A program made the position numbers and the translations under genes. A stretch of DNA of 64,000 nt, from contig NHBR02000140.1 in the NCBI GenBank assembly GCA_002167435.2, positions 73,473 through 137,472 on the forward strand, given 5' to 3'. This DNA is from Allomuricauda sp. TMED12. GTDB lineage: Bacteria; Bacteroidota; Bacteroidia; Flavobacteriales; Flavobacteriaceae. Positions 1-10,283 of the stretch are shown here, in pieces. Each line of letters opens with the position of its first letter. Within the stretch, counting starts at the first letter, position 1. The notes beneath the pieces were generated by a model. The model had not been told where the DNA came from. It saw nothing but the letters and a program-made list of their open reading frames with translations, and searched no databases.

Positions 1-704
1 AGTATGGGATGGCCCAAACCAAACAAATGCTTGCGTAATTGGTGTCTTCTGCCCGTTTTAGGATGCAATTGCACCAAATTAAGGGTGCTGAACCGTTCTG
101 AGGGCACGGACTCCATTACTTGATAAGCTGTTTCTGATGGTTTACCATCTATTTTGGATGTTATGGTTCCACCTTGTTCCATTTTGCCAATGGCAATTGC
201 GTAATAGGTTTTTGCAATGGTTTTGTCTTTGAACATTTTGTTCAAGGCTCGGATACTGCCACTTGTTTTTCCAACCAAAACAATACCCGTAGTGGCATAA
301 TCCAATCGGTGGACTGGTTGGGGCGTGGTAGCATCCGACAGCTTGCTGGGTTGTAGGTTTTGCGGTAAGGCATAGGCGATGGTTTTGAACTTGTTGCCAC
401 TCACTTCAATGCCCGCTGGTTTGTGAATGGCAGCCAAATGCTCATCTTCAAACAATACCTTGAGAGGGAATATGAGTTGCCTTTTAGGTGGAATTTTTTC
501 TGGAACAGTCAAGACAATACGTTCTCCACCTGTAATCATTGTTGCCGTAGTCGCTATGGTCCCATTTACGGTAATGTGCTTTTTCTTGAGGGCTTTTTTA
601 AGCGCTGATTTGGTAGGGATTGCTTCAAAGATTCCTAAACCATACTCCTGTAGTCGCTGGGGTTTGGTGATATCGGGGACGGTATGGGTTTCGGTAGCTT
701 CGAT
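1..704 (-). CDS. RluA-family RNA pseudouridine synthase, 3' end cut by window edge
   Basis: Isomerises uridine to pseudouridine in rRNA or tRNA. The reverse strand is open from 704 to 1 and reads through the catalytic motif HRLDYATTGIVLV near 300, where Asp is the nucleophile, and the later PKTGRRHQLRKHLFGLGHP segment that typifies RluA enzymes. The N-terminal part (TKSALKKALKKKHITVNG) resembles an S4-like RNA-binding start. The C-terminus lies outside the window. The start is a problem: a TAA sits at 707-705 and the first in-frame codon is ATC, with no ATG, GTG or TTG near the expected N-terminus. An ATG at about 757 opens a different frame that stops inside the gene. Either a rare start codon or a frameshift is present. 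Family call is firm; start and intactness are not. Confidence 0.85.
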   Translation of the reverse strand, partial: MEATETHTVPDITKPQRLQEYGLGIFEAIPTKSALKKALKKKHITVNGTIATTATMITGGERIVLTVPEKIPPKRQLIFPLKVLFEDEHLAAIHKPAGIEVSGNKFKTIAYALPQNLQPSKLSDATTPQPVHRLDYATTGIVLVGKTSGSIRALNKMFKDKTIAKTYYAIAIGKMEQGGTITSKIDGKPSETAYQVMESVPSERFSTLNLVQLHPKTGRRHQLRKHLFGLGHPI

Positions 705-771
705 TTATTGGAGAATTGTCTAAAAGTACTATTTTTCAAGAAAGGCCTATTATTTTTCATTCAAACATTAA

Positions 772-787
772 CCATCCTTTAGGATGG
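772..787. promoter_or_regulatory. Inverted repeat in the rluA-like/SDR divergent promoter region
   Basis: A 6-bp perfect inverted repeat (CCATCC, TTTA spacer, GGATGG) lies between the two divergent genes. On the minus strand it sits just upstream of AATGTTTG, a near match to the TAnnTTTG -7 box. It could be an operator or a small hairpin; no regulator is encoded beside it. Confidence 0.35.
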
Positions 788-841
788 AATTTTTGTATTT
801 GGCCTATGCTTTTTTGAACTTTACTTCAAAACAAAATCAAC

Positions 842-1552
842 ATGAAATTAGAAGGAAAAGTAGCATACATCACAGGAGGAACAAAAGGTATTGGATATGG
901 TATTGCCGAAAGCTTATTGGAGCAGGGCATGAAGGTTGCCGTGAGTGGACGTAGCCAAGAAAGTGCGGACGCCGCGATAAAGGGCTTGAACAACCCTGAG
1001 AATGTACTGGGGTTGGTGTCGGATGTATCCAAATTGGAAGATGAGAAAAAGGCCGTAGCCGCCATTCTCGATAAATGGGGGCAATTGGATGTGGTAATGG
1101 CCAACGCAGGTGTGGGACATTTTGCTCCGATAGATGAAATGGAAGATGAGAAATGGCACCAAATGATTGATACTAACCTTAATGGAGTATATCACACGCT
1201 AAAGGCATCCGTGGATGCACTGAAAAAATCCGAAGGTTATTATATGACCTTGGCAAGTTTGGCGGGTACCAACTTTTTCCCAACGGCAGCGGGTTACAAC
1301 GCCACAAAATTTGGGGTCGTCGGTTTTACACAGGCAGCTATGCTGGATTTGAGAAAGTACAACATCAAAGTAACCACCATTATGCCCGGTTCCGTGGCCA
1401 GTCACTTTAACAACAACGAACCATCGGATAAGGATGCTTGGAAAATACAGCCTGAGGACATTGGTAAGTTGGTCATCGATTTACTTACCATGCACCCACG
1501 AACCTTGCCTAGTAAAATTGAGGTGCGTCCTACCCGGCCCGATTTAAAATAA
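842..1552 (+). CDS. Short-chain dehydrogenase/reductase, 3-oxoacyl-ACP-reductase-like
   Basis: An NAD(P)-dependent oxidoreductase of the classical SDR family, 236 residues, the usual length. The cofactor glycine motif TGGTKGIG is at residues 11-18, NAG at 88-90, and the catalytic Ser139, Tyr152 and Lys156 (YNATK) are all present. The substrate cannot be read from sequence; the closest general resemblance is to FabG-like ketoreductases. It is divergent from the RluA-type gene with about 137 bp between them, and its stop codon directly abuts the stop of the convergent addB gene at 1553, with no obvious terminator in between. ATG start at 842. Confidence 0.9.
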   Translation: MKLEGKVAYITGGTKGIGYGIAESLLEQGMKVAVSGRSQESADAAIKGLNNPENVLGLVSDVSKLEDEKKAVAAILDKWGQLDVVMANAGVGHFAPIDEMEDEKWHQMIDTNLNGVYHTLKASVDALKKSEGYYMTLASLAGTNFFPTAAGYNATKFGVVGFTQAAMLDLRKYNIKVTTIMPGSVASHFNNNEPSDKDAWKIQPEDIGKLVIDLLTMHPRTLPSKIEVRPTRPDLK

Positions 1553-4285
1553 TCAATCTATTTTCTCAGTAAGTGGGACCGCTGCATTGCAAATTTCACT
1601 TATCAATTCGAATAAATAATTTTCAAAGGTTGCAAGGGTATCCGAATGTATTTGGGTATCCTTGTCTTCTGAAAAGGGGAACAATCCTTGACTCAATTTT
1701 TTAAAGGAGATGATTCCCGCCTGTACGTCACTTATGCCATGTTTTTTGGAATAGAGGTAGGCATAGCAAAGCAATTGGAAGGCCTTGCTCTTGTCATAAT
1801 CCGTAATTAGCGTTTCCCAATCTGTTATTTTCACATTCTTGGCCTCTACTTTGCCGGTTTTGTAATCTATGATTCTGATGGTACCGTCGAACTCATCCAC
1901 ACGGTCCAAAGTTCCTTTTAGTTTGATGGGAAAATCAAGCCCAGGAATGGTGATAAATTCTTCGTAGCGTTCTTCGAGTGCCAATATTTTGATTTGGTGT
2001 CGTTTGAGCTGTTTGAGTTCATCTTCCAAGAAGTTGTGCAAATATTTTATGATGACATTGTACACTAACAAAAATTTTCCTTTCGATAAATCCACTCCAG
2101 AAAGGTTCATTTCAAAATGATGCTGCACCACTTTGGGAACCTGGGTTTTTAAGGCGATTACATTTTCTTCTGTCAATAGCTGATTGATGAGCGGCTTATA
2201 AAGTTGCTCCAAACTATCGTGAATAATGGTTCCGAAGGTATTGGCTGCAATATTTTCTTCCACTTCTTCCAGATCATTGATTTTTAATATGTTTCTGGTG
2301 TAAAAATCAATCGGGTTCCGAATGTAGTTGGTTAATGAGGTCGGTGAAAATCCATTTTGGGCAAATGTTTTTAGATCTTCCATAAACTGACCATCCTTTT
2401 CAATTTGGATGATTTGCTTCGACTCAATGCTGATTTTAGGTGTAGCAATGGTATGGGTAGTGTGTGATTTTAGATTTTCATCCGTCAGCAATTGCTTTAT
2501 GAGGCGACTCTTTTCTCCGCCTTCCAACACATCGGGTTCGGTGTTGTAGATGATGTAAATGTTCTTCGCCCGTTGAATCAACCGGTAAAAGTGATACACG
2601 TAGATGGCGTCCTTTTCTTTGTAGGTGGGCAGGCCATAATCCCGCTTTACATCAAAAGGAATAAAAGAATTGTTCGATTTACCCGAAGGTAGAATACCCT
2701 CGTTCACTGAAGTGATGATGACTGTTTCAAAATCGAGGTTTCGGCTCTCCAACATCCCCATAATTTGAAAACCTGTCAATGGCTGACCTATAAAATCCAA
2801 GGTTTCCATATTGGCCAATTGCTTAAAGAGATTTTTGATGGATTTGAGATTTCCCATAAAATCCACTTTGTCCAAATATTGCCCTAATTGGTTAAAAAGG
2901 GCATAGAACCTATACAGATATTCCAGTTCCAAGGCATTTTTCTCGTCTTGATAAATATTTTTCAATCGCCCGATAAGAAGCAAACAGTTGTTGATCCAAT
3001 CCATTGGTGAGATTTCACCCGATGGAAATATGATGGATAACAAATCTTTTGCCTTGGGATATTTTGAAAGTGCCTCTGCGTTTAGGTATAACAGGTTTCC
3101 TTCCTTGATATCCTTGGACATCCGTTGCGCAAAACTACCTTGATCTTCCGAGGATAGGGTTAAAGCGTATGGATTGGAGATAAATTCTAAAACTCGTTTA
3201 AAAAACCAACCTCTATCGGATACATTGAGATGCAGTTCCAGATAGTTTACAAAAAAAGAATACAGCACCGTTTTGTTCAATGGCATTCCCATGGTAATGT
3301 TTACCTCTGGAATGTTTTTAGGAACAGCATTGAGCATTGGATTCAGCAAGGTTTCGTCCGCAAGCACCAAAGCCGTTTTGGTAAGGTCAATATTTTCTTG
3401 CTGACCTATTTCCCCCAACAATTGACCTACATATTTCGTTTGTGATATGCTTTTGGGCACTCCTGCTATAGTGATGTTCTTTTTCGTCAGAAAGTTGTTT
3501 TGCGGTGCTATTTTATGACCATGCTTGTAGTACGGCCAATTGTTTTGATAATCTCGTATAAATAATCCCGCATCGTGTATGGGATCCTTTAAAAAGTAAG
3601 CATCGATGTCCCAATAGATATACGCATTGCCCTGTTCCAGATAGTGTTGGATGATGGTAGATTCTGCGGAGTTCAACGCATTAAAACCCACAAATATGAT
3701 GGGATTGGTATTGGTTTTTTGGTATTTTCCAGTTTGAATGGCCTTTACTGCTTCACGTTGAATCAAGCCTTGATACCCTCTTTTTTGCTTTAGCAAGGCA
3801 TCATAAAAGTCTTTGTAGATGGTTTCCAGGTTCTTCCAAAGCTGCAGGTAATTCTCAACGAGTTCCGTTTTTTCCTTACTCGCTGACCAATGGTTGATTT
3901 CCTTAATGGCAGAGAGGTAATTCAAAATGTCCCCGGCAGGAATTAGATACCCGTCAATCTCGTTAAAATCCTGTAAAAGTGTTTGCCCCCAATTAATAAA
4001 TGAAGCAAAATCATCCAATTCCTCAATCTGCGATGCCTTGTAAACTTTAAAAAGAAGAAGGAGCAAATCTATATTCGATGCTTGGTTTAAATCTGATAGG
4101 TTACCGATAAACTCTTGAATGGATACTACGTCCGGACTGAATATGTTTTTTTTCAGTCGGTTGGAGATGTGTTTTTTTAAAAAGGTGCCTGATCTTTTAC
4201 TGGGCAGTACAAAGGTACACTTGGTAATATCCAACTGTTTGCTATGGAGGTCATTCAGCACATATTCTAGGAAAGTGTCATGCAT
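1553..4285 (-). CDS. addB: AddB-like PD-(D/E)XK exonuclease subunit
   Basis: Predicted second subunit of the AddAB double-strand-break resection helicase-nuclease that prepares ends for RecA. The 910-residue protein has a RecB-type nuclease domain at the C-terminus, seen as HDSLEQLY, LKGTLDRVDEFDG and [13 protein letters not shown], where Asp and Lys form the metal-binding active site. The N-terminal position of the ATP-binding loop reads VLPSKRSGTFLKK, not a GxGKT loop, so ATPase activity in this subunit is probably lost. I also see no Cys set around the nuclease domain like the iron-sulphur staple of Bacillus AddB. The partner addA lies about 2.7 kb upstream on the same strand, separated by ompA and kbl. 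ATG start; family known from Bacteroidetes AddAB. Confidence 0.85.
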   Translation of the reverse strand: MHDTFLEYVLNDLHSKQLDITKCTFVLPSKRSGTFLKKHISNRLKKNIFSPDVVSIQEFIGNLSDLNQASNIDLLLLLFKVYKASQIEELDDFASFINWGQTLLQDFNEIDGYLIPAGDILNYLSAIKEINHWSASKEKTELVENYLQLWKNLETIYKDFYDALLKQKRGYQGLIQREAVKAIQTGKYQKTNTNPIIFVGFNALNSAESTIIQHYLEQGNAYIYWDIDAYFLKDPIHDAGLFIRDYQNNWPYYKHGHKIAPQNNFLTKKNITIAGVPKSISQTKYVGQLLGEIGQQENIDLTKTALVLADETLLNPMLNAVPKNIPEVNITMGMPLNKTVLYSFFVNYLELHLNVSDRGWFFKRVLEFISNPYALTLSSEDQGSFAQRMSKDIKEGNLLYLNAEALSKYPKAKDLLSIIFPSGEISPMDWINNCLLLIGRLKNIYQDEKNALELEYLYRFYALFNQLGQYLDKVDFMGNLKSIKNLFKQLANMETLDFIGQPLTGFQIMGMLESRNLDFETVIITSVNEGILPSGKSNNSFIPFDVKRDYGLPTYKEKDAIYVYHFYRLIQRAKNIYIIYNTEPDVLEGGEKSRLIKQLLTDENLKSHTTHTIATPKISIESKQIIQIEKDGQFMEDLKTFAQNGFSPTSLTNYIRNPIDFYTRNILKINDLEEVEENIAANTFGTIIHDSLEQLYKPLINQLLTEENVIALKTQVPKVVQHHFEMNLSGVDLSKGKFLLVYNVIIKYLHNFLEDELKQLKRHQIKILALEERYEEFITIPGLDFPIKLKGTLDRVDEFDGTIRIIDYKTGKVEAKNVKITDWETLITDYDKSKAFQLLCYAYLYSKKHGISDVQAGIISFKKLSQGLFPFSEDKDTQIHSDTLATFENYLFELISEICNAAVPLTEKID

Positions 4286-4290
4286 GGATT

Positions 4291-4328
4291 AAAAATAAAA
4301 AAGGCCCCGCATTTGCGGAGCCTTTTTC
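4291..4328 (-). terminator. Intrinsic terminator of the ompA-like gene
   Basis: A hairpin with 10-bp arms (4301-4310 and 4315-4324, one mismatch, loop ATTT) is followed on the minus strand by a T-rich run. It separates the OmpA gene from addB, so addB probably needs its own promoter or read-through. Confidence 0.85.
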
Positions 4329-4347
4329 AAGAAAACTTTGTTTCTTA

Positions 4348-5706
4348 TTATTTTACCAAGTTGATTTCAACTCGTCTGTTTTGTGCTCTACCAGCTCTTG
4401 TATTGTTAGTGGCGATTGGTTTATCCTCACCATAACCGATAGCAGTCAATCTATCAGAACCGATTCCTTTGTCAATCAAGAAGTCTCTAACAGAGTTAGC
4501 TCTTGACTCAGAAAGTTTTTGGTTCAAGCTTGCACTACCTACGCTATCAGTGTGTCCTTCTACAGTAAACTTAGCAGTAGGATACTCGTTCAAGATTTGG
4601 ATAATGTCAACCATCACAGAAGTAGATTCAGCTTTGATAGAAGATTTACCAGTATCGAACAAGATAGTTCTAGCGTAATCGTTCAATTGCTTCTGAACTT
4701 CTTCAGTCACTTCAGGACATCCGTTGTTTGCAACAGTACCAGCAACGTCTGGACACTGATCGTCTTTGTCAAGAACTCCGTCACCGTCAGCATCAGGCCA
4801 AGGGCATCCGTTGTTTTCAGCAGGACCAGCTTCGTTAGGACACTCATCATCTTTGTCAGCAACACCGTCACCATCAGCATCAGGACAACCAGCTAGTGCA
4901 GGAAGACCAGGAGTGCTAGGACAAGCATCATCTTTATCGGCAACACCATCACCGTCAGAATCAGGACATCCGTTCATTTCTTTAGAACCTGCTTCGTTAG
5001 GACATGAATCCTTAGCATCTTCGATACCATCACCGTCAGAGTCAGGACATCCGTTGAAAGCTTCAAGACCGGCAACTTCTGGACAAGCATCGTCTTTGTC
5101 GTAGATACCATCACCATCAGTGTCAGTACCACCAAACTTAATGCTTATACCTGCCATGTGTTGGAAATGCTTAACCAAGTAATCTTCGAAAGCATGCTTG
5201 TATTGTGTTTGAAGTGTAAAACCTAGGTTGTCTGAAAACCAAAAGTTAACACCTACACCACCATTAACAGTACCGGCTCCGATTTCATCGACCCAAGTGT
5301 AACCACCACCTACTTCAACGAAAGGATCAACAGTAGTGTTTTTAAGGAAGTTGTACTTAATAGTACCATCAATAGCATAGTGAGAAAGATCATCAACGTC
5401 CAAATCTCCTAATTTTTCAATTCTGTTCAAAGAACCTCTTGCTCCTACAGAAAAACCATCACCGATATACTTGGAAACGGCTACATAAGATACAGAAGGT
5501 AAAATGTTCCAGTGATCGGATACATTAAAATACTCATCGAACAACGTAGTACTTGAAAAAGGATTGTTACTATCGTTAGTTGGATAAGTATCTATTGCAT
5601 TCACCCCTATGCTAACCTGCCAGGGATTATTTTCGTCCTGCGCTTGTATGCTGTTGAACCCTACAAATACAAGAGCAACAACTAATAATTTGCTAAGATG
5701 TTTCAT
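4348..5706 (-). CDS. OmpA-family outer membrane protein with TSP3 calcium-binding repeats
   Basis: Outer-membrane protein that anchors the envelope to peptidoglycan. It has a signal peptide ([17 protein letters not shown]..., cleavage after IQAQ), an N-terminal beta-barrel of about 190 residues, five thrombospondin type-3 repeats of the DxDGDGxxDxDDxCP type, which bind calcium, and a C-terminal OmpA domain with [11 protein letters not shown] and [13 protein letters not shown] for peptidoglycan binding. This order is typical of Bacteroidetes. I choose ATG at 5706; the longer reading begins at a TTG two codons upstream. A textbook promoter and a strong terminator flank it, so it is monocistronic and likely highly expressed. 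Confidence 0.93.
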   Translation of the reverse strand: MKHLSKLLVVALVFVGFNSIQAQDENNPWQVSIGVNAIDTYPTNDSNNPFSSTTLFDEYFNVSDHWNILPSVSYVAVSKYIGDGFSVGARGSLNRIEKLGDLDVDDLSHYAIDGTIKYNFLKNTTVDPFVEVGGGYTWVDEIGAGTVNGGVGVNFWFSDNLGFTLQTQYKHAFEDYLVKHFQHMAGISIKFGGTDTDGDGIYDKDDACPEVAGLEAFNGCPDSDGDGIEDAKDSCPNEAGSKEMNGCPDSDGDGVADKDDACPSTPGLPALAGCPDADGDGVADKDDECPNEAGPAENNGCPWPDADGDGVLDKDDQCPDVAGTVANNGCPEVTEEVQKQLNDYARTILFDTGKSSIKAESTSVMVDIIQILNEYPTAKFTVEGHTDSVGSASLNQKLSESRANSVRDFLIDKGIGSDRLTAIGYGEDKPIATNNTRAGRAQNRRVEINLVK

Positions 5707-5740
5707 GCTCAAAATTTTAAGTTTAAGTGTTTATCAGCAG

Positions 5741-5770
5741 CAAATGTAAGTTGTTAAGAATTATTAACAA
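5741..5770 (-). promoter_or_regulatory. Bacteroidetes-type promoter of the ompA-like gene
   Basis: On the minus strand TTG (5770-5768), an exact 19-nt spacer, then TACATTTG (5748-5741), matching the TTG-N19-TAnnTTTG consensus for the primary sigma factor of this phylum. The start codon is 34 nt downstream of the -7 box. Confidence 0.8.
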
Positions 5771-5828
5771 AATCTAAATTTCTTTTTTTTGACTCATTTG
5801 CCTGAAGATTTGTCGTATTTCATCGAAT

Positions 5829-7022
5829 TTAGATGACATTTAACGACTTTCCTACCTTAATAAATGCATTAATTGCATGGTCCAAGTGTTGTTTGTCGTG
5901 GGCTGCGGATAGTTGCACGCGTATTCTCGCCTTATTTTTTGGAACTACAGGATAGAAGAAACCAATCACATAAATTCCTTCTTCCAATAGCATATCGGCC
6001 ATATTTTGTGAAAGTTTGGCATCGTATAGCATTACCGGGACAATGGCGGAATCACCATCAATAATATCAAAACCGGCTTCTTTCATACCTTTTTTGAAGT
6101 ATTCCGTGTTACTTTGGAGCTTATCTCGCAACGATGTGTCTGTATCAAGCATTTCAAACACCTTAATCGAAGCCCCGACAATGGCTGGTGCCAATGAATT
6201 GGAGAATAAATATGGTCTAGAGCGTTGGCGGAGCATTTCAATAATCTCTTTTTTACCTGTGGTGTAACCGCCCATGGCACCACCCAAAGCCTTACCGAGT
6301 GTACCTGTAATAATATCAATTCGGTCCATTACGCCTTTTTCCTCAAGTGTACCGCGACCTGTTTCGCCAATAAAACCGGCTGCGTGGCATTCATCAATCA
6401 TTACCATTGCATCATACTTATCTGCCAAATCACAGATTTTGTCCAAGGGAGCCAAAAGCCCATCCATGGAGAACACCCCGTCGGTAACTATAATCTTAAA
6501 GCGAGCTCCATCAGTGTTACTTTGCTTTAGCTTTTCCTCAAGATCGGCCATATCATTATTGGTGTAGCGATATCGCTTGGCTTTGCATAAACGAACCCCA
6601 TCAATAATAGAGGCGTGGTTCAAGGAATCTGAAATAATCGCATCTTCCGCTGTGAGCAAGGGTTCAAAAACGCCACCATTCGCATCAAAGGCAGCCGCAT
6701 ATAATATGGTATCCTCGGTGCCGTAGAAATCTGCAATTTTTTGTTCCAGCTCTTTGTGAATATCCTGCGTTCCACAAATAAATCGAACTGAAGACATTCC
6801 AAAGCCGTGTGTGTCCATCGTATCTTTTGCGGCTTGGATCACATCAGGATGGGAGGAGAGACCTAAATAGTTGTTCGCACAAAAATTGATGACTTCTTCC
6901 CCTGTGGAGATTTTTATGACAGCTCCCTGTGGAGAAGTAATGATTCGTTCTTTTTTAAATAGGCCAGCTTCTTCTATTTCTTTCAACTCTTTGGCCAAAT
7001 GATCTTTTATTTTTCCGTACAT
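5829..7022 (-). CDS. kbl: Glycine C-acetyltransferase (2-amino-3-ketobutyrate CoA ligase)
   Basis: PLP enzyme that, after threonine dehydrogenase, cleaves 2-amino-3-ketobutyrate with CoA to glycine and acetyl-CoA. The 397 residues match the family length. The Schiff-base lysine is Lys244 in [22 protein letters not shown] and [12 protein letters not shown] are the usual cofactor-pocket segments of the alpha-oxoamine synthase family. ATG start at 7022. No tdh is nearby; instead it lies 14 bp downstream of addA and upstream of ompA. 8-amino-7-oxononanoate synthase is the main alternative in this fold, but the match to Kbl throughout is better. Confidence 0.93.
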   Translation of the reverse strand: MYGKIKDHLAKELKEIEEAGLFKKERIITSPQGAVIKISTGEEVINFCANNYLGLSSHPDVIQAAKDTMDTHGFGMSSVRFICGTQDIHKELEQKIADFYGTEDTILYAAAFDANGGVFEPLLTAEDAIISDSLNHASIIDGVRLCKAKRYRYTNNDMADLEEKLKQSNTDGARFKIIVTDGVFSMDGLLAPLDKICDLADKYDAMVMIDECHAAGFIGETGRGTLEEKGVMDRIDIITGTLGKALGGAMGGYTTGKKEIIEMLRQRSRPYLFSNSLAPAIVGASIKVFEMLDTDTSLRDKLQSNTEYFKKGMKEAGFDIIDGDSAIVPVMLYDAKLSQNMADMLLEEGIYVIGFFYPVVPKNKARIRVQLSAAHDKQHLDHAINAFIKVGKSLNVI

Positions 7023-7036
7023 ATCTTTAATTAACT

Positions 7037-10000
7037 TTATACAAAAATAGGGTCTATTTCTTGGTCTATATAAACAATAATGGATTGTTTGATTTTATAA
7101 TCCATTGCTTTTAAAATATTGGCATAGTTTGCGATTTGCTCCTTGTGCTTGGGCGAAGGTTTACCTGTTTTGTAGTCTATAATAGTGGCTTTGTTTCCAT
7201 CTATAATAATTCTGTCGGGGCGAAGGGAATGCCCGTCAGTAGTCAGGATTTCCTTTTCATTCAAAATATCTAGGTTTTCCAAGAATAAGTCTTTCAACTT
7301 TGGATGGTTCACAACGGCCATTATTTTTTGTTTGATGTTGCTCGCGGCCTCTTTGGGAAAATGTCCCTCAATTTCCAACCGCTCCAATATACCATCAACA
7401 TCTTGCGCGGTATCAATTTGGCTCAATGCAAAGTGAATCAAGTTTCCCATTTCGATGGCTTCCATTCGTTCATCGTCCCACATACGGCCCGATTTGGTGG
7501 AAATGGTGAATCCAGTATCCAGTTTGGGTCGGGTGACGTAGGAAATATAATTTCCGGTGGATTTCGAAAGTGAAGCCCCTATTTCTTTTGATGGAAAGGT
7601 TCCTAAGGTATAGATACCACTTTCATTATCAGGAATATTCTTCTGCTGCACGTACAATTGAAACAGGTCTGAGTAAGAAGTAGCACTTTCAACCGAAGCA
7701 GCATCTCTTTTGTTGGTCTCGGTAATCACAAAGAGTCCTTTTACGGGGCGGGTCAGTGCAACGTAAAGGACATTCATGGAATCCAACAAGGTCTTTTGCT
7801 CTTCAGCCACATATTTTTGTTGGGCCACCTCATTGTATTCCAACATATCCTTAGTGTTGTTGATTAGGAATTCCTTCAAGCCTAAAGTTTCATCGCTGGC
7901 AGTGGCTGGCACCCAAGATTTCTTTTTCTTTCGTTTATCATCCAGAATCGCATTGGCGAACGGAAAAATCACAAATGGGAATTCAAGGCCTTTGGCCTTG
8001 TGGATGGTCATGATTTTTACGGCGTCCACACCATCGGGAGCTGCGATGGAAAGCGAATCTTTTTTTACTTCCCAATAATTAAGGAAAGCATATACGCTGG
8101 GTCCTTCCCTTTTTTCCATATCGAGCACTTCGTCCATCAAAAATGAGATGTGTGCCACGGAGCCATGATAAAGCTCAAATTGTACAATGGCGGTTTCCAA
8201 AATAGTGAGTACAGGTTCGCCTTTTAATTCATTAATATTGAAGTTGTATTCCGAGGCCAAGAAAGTTTCAATGTCATCCAAATGTTTGTTGATGAAGCTG
8301 TGCTTGCCATTTTCATCGGAGGATAGATACATTAATATATGGTATGCTGCCTCCCTGTCTTTTACATTTTCAAAAATCCGGAGGATCGATACCAAGAAGA
8401 TGACTTTCTCATTCTTTGCCAATAAAAGTGCATCCGAAGAAATGATGGGAATGTTCTGCTGCCCCAAAAAATCTGCCAGTAACATTCCTTTTTTATTGTC
8501 GCGCACCAACACGCAGATGTCCGAATAAGCATGATTTTCCGAAACTATATGCTGGATGGATTTAAAGGTTTCTTCGCAATAAACATCATCCTTGTCCTCT
8601 TCATCAGCATCCAAAAAGGACATCTGAATATAACCTCCAGGTTTGTTGTTTGTTTTTTGATGGGAGTCGTTCAAAAAGAGATTGCGATAATCCTCGTTGT
8701 CGAGAACAGGGGCCATTTTGGTGAAAAAGCTGTTGTTGAAGTCCACGATTTCATCATAGCTTCTCCAGTTCGTGTCCAAGGAATATATGCTGGGCTCCAC
8801 CACGAACGGATGCGATTTTTTATTGATCAAATTGAGGAATTGCTCCGCTCGTCCTCCACGCCAACGATAAATCGCTTGTTTTACATCGCCTACCAAAAAA
8901 AGAGATCCTCGTTCTTGCTTTTCGTCCTCGCTTTCCAGGGCGTTTCCAATAAGAGGCACCAGGTTCTCCCATTGCATTTTGGAGGTGTCCTGGAACTCAT
9001 CAATAAAATAATGGCGGTATTTTTCGCCCATCCGTTCATAAATGAACGGTACGGGTTGGTTCTTGATTTCTTTGGACAGAATCGCATTTAGGGAGGAAAT
9101 GGGAATGATGTCCCTATCCAGCTCAATATTCTTGATTTCCTTGGCGATTTCGTTCAAAACCGTCATCGGAACGATGTTGCCATAAATGTTTTGCAAATAA
9201 CTATGCCGATAAATTAGTTGCTTTACAGCAAGATAATGTTGTAAAACGATGATGGCTAAACCGGTGACATCTCTTTTATCGTTTGCCTTGAGCAATTTGC
9301 CTTCCACCAGATTGGGCTCAAGAGTTTTGGCGGCGTACAGTTTTTTTGGGTCGAGTTCCCCGTCAATCATTTTTTTAAAATGATTGGGCAATGTTTGTCT
9401 GGGGAAATCAGAAAAATCAAACCCTTGACTTTCCATTTCCTGAAGTACATTTTGAGCGAGTTGCTTTACCTTTTCCTCAATGGCCTTGCTTTCTGATGCT
9501 ATCCGTTTTTGAATGTCCTGAAAATCCCCAATTGATTTTTCACGCAGCGGATTTATATGCTCGGCATGGTTTTCTTGAAAAAGGAGTTTTCCGATTTCTA
9601 CTAGGTCATAAGTGATGTTCCAACTTTTGTCGCCATCAATTTTTTCAAGGGAAAACGCAATTAGGGCTTCGGTAAGTTTTTCATCATTACCGGCACGCTC
9701 CAGCAACCTTCCCACTGCTTCTTCCAACAGTAAATCCAAATTGAGCTCCACTTCAAAATTTTGGGACAGGTGCAGATCGCGGGCAAAGGTTTTTATGATT
9801 TTATGGTTGAACTTGTCTATGGTGGAAATCTCAAAAAAGGAGTAGTTGTGGAGAATTCGCTTTAGAATAAGTCGAGACCTTTTTCGCAGTTGTTCCTCTG
9901 TCAAAGAAAGTTCATTGCAAAGTGATTGGAAAAGACCCTTCTGTTTTTCGGGAACCGTATCCTGTCCAAAAGCGTAAAGATTGTCCAAGATCCTGGTTTT

Positions 10001-10162
10001 CATTTCATCCACCGCTTTGTTGGTAAACGTAATGGCCAAAATCTGGCGAAATTTTACCGCGGCATCGTTGGAGAGCAATAATTTAAGGTATGCTTTGGCA
10101 AGGGCATAGGTCTTGCCCGAACCTGCAGATGCGCTATATATTTTAAAATTAGACCCCTCCAA
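7037..10162 (-). CDS. addA: AddA-like UvrD/RecB helicase-nuclease
   Basis: Helicase and nuclease subunit of the AddAB recombination-repair complex. The 1041 residues start with the Walker A loop ASAGSGKT (11-18), followed by [16 protein letters not shown], the Walker B-type [45 protein letters not shown] and [14 protein letters not shown], the ordered motifs of superfamily 1A helicases. The C-terminus carries a RecB-type nuclease site, RPDRIIIDG and [13 protein letters not shown]. The start appears to be TTG at 10162: the frame is open to a TAA at about 10195 but contains no ATG near the expected N-terminus, and the Walker A motif begins at residue 11, its usual place. kbl follows 14 bp downstream. 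Confidence 0.9.
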   Translation of the reverse strand: MEGSNFKIYSASAGSGKTYALAKAYLKLLLSNDAAVKFRQILAITFTNKAVDEMKTRILDNLYAFGQDTVPEKQKGLFQSLCNELSLTEEQLRKRSRLILKRILHNYSFFEISTIDKFNHKIIKTFARDLHLSQNFEVELNLDLLLEEAVGRLLERAGNDEKLTEALIAFSLEKIDGDKSWNITYDLVEIGKLLFQENHAEHINPLREKSIGDFQDIQKRIASESKAIEEKVKQLAQNVLQEMESQGFDFSDFPRQTLPNHFKKMIDGELDPKKLYAAKTLEPNLVEGKLLKANDKRDVTGLAIIVLQHYLAVKQLIYRHSYLQNIYGNIVPMTVLNEIAKEIKNIELDRDIIPISSLNAILSKEIKNQPVPFIYERMGEKYRHYFIDEFQDTSKMQWENLVPLIGNALESEDEKQERGSLFLVGDVKQAIYRWRGGRAEQFLNLINKKSHPFVVEPSIYSLDTNWRSYDEIVDFNNSFFTKMAPVLDNEDYRNLFLNDSHQKTNNKPGGYIQMSFLDADEEDKDDVYCEETFKSIQHIVSENHAYSDICVLVRDNKKGMLLADFLGQQNIPIISSDALLLAKNEKVIFLVSILRIFENVKDREAAYHILMYLSSDENGKHSFINKHLDDIETFLASEYNFNINELKGEPVLTILETAIVQFELYHGSVAHISFLMDEVLDMEKREGPSVYAFLNYWEVKKDSLSIAAPDGVDAVKIMTIHKAKGLEFPFVIFPFANAILDDKRKKKKSWVPATASDETLGLKEFLINNTKDMLEYNEVAQQKYVAEEQKTLLDSMNVLYVALTRPVKGLFVITETNKRDAASVESATSYSDLFQLYVQQKNIPDNESGIYTLGTFPSKEIGASLSKSTGNYISYVTRPKLDTGFTISTKSGRMWDDERMEAIEMGNLIHFALSQIDTAQDVDGILERLEIEGHFPKEAASNIKQKIMAVVNHPKLKDLFLENLDILNEKEILTTDGHSLRPDRIIIDGNKATIIDYKTGKPSPKHKEQIANYANILKAMDYKIKQSIIVYIDQEIDPIFV

Positions 10163-10239
10163 GGATGTTTTTCCTGCAAAATAAGGATTCCTTACCTGAT
10201 GTTAACATGGTTTTAGCGGAATATAAATGTTAAAACTTG

Positions 10240-10247
10240 TATTTTTA
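10240..10247 (+). promoter_or_regulatory. Probable -7 box of the superoxide dismutase gene
   Basis: TATTTTTA, one base off TAnnTTTG, 36 nt ahead of the start codon. No TTG at the expected -33 spacing, so only moderately supported. Confidence 0.4.
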
Positions 10248-10283
10248 CGTGAATAAATTAGTAACCTAAAAAAACAGAATATT

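Noticed and set aside
427-723. Plus-strand 98-codon frame at the left edge
   Set aside because: Antisense to the RluA-type gene, whose motifs are unambiguous.
4469-5104. Several plus-strand open frames and a DNA-level repeat
   Set aside because: They mirror the TSP3 repeats of the OmpA protein; the repeat is a protein repeat, not a CRISPR or tandem DNA element.
8531-9091. Plus-strand 186-codon open frame
   Set aside because: Antisense to helicase motifs of addA.
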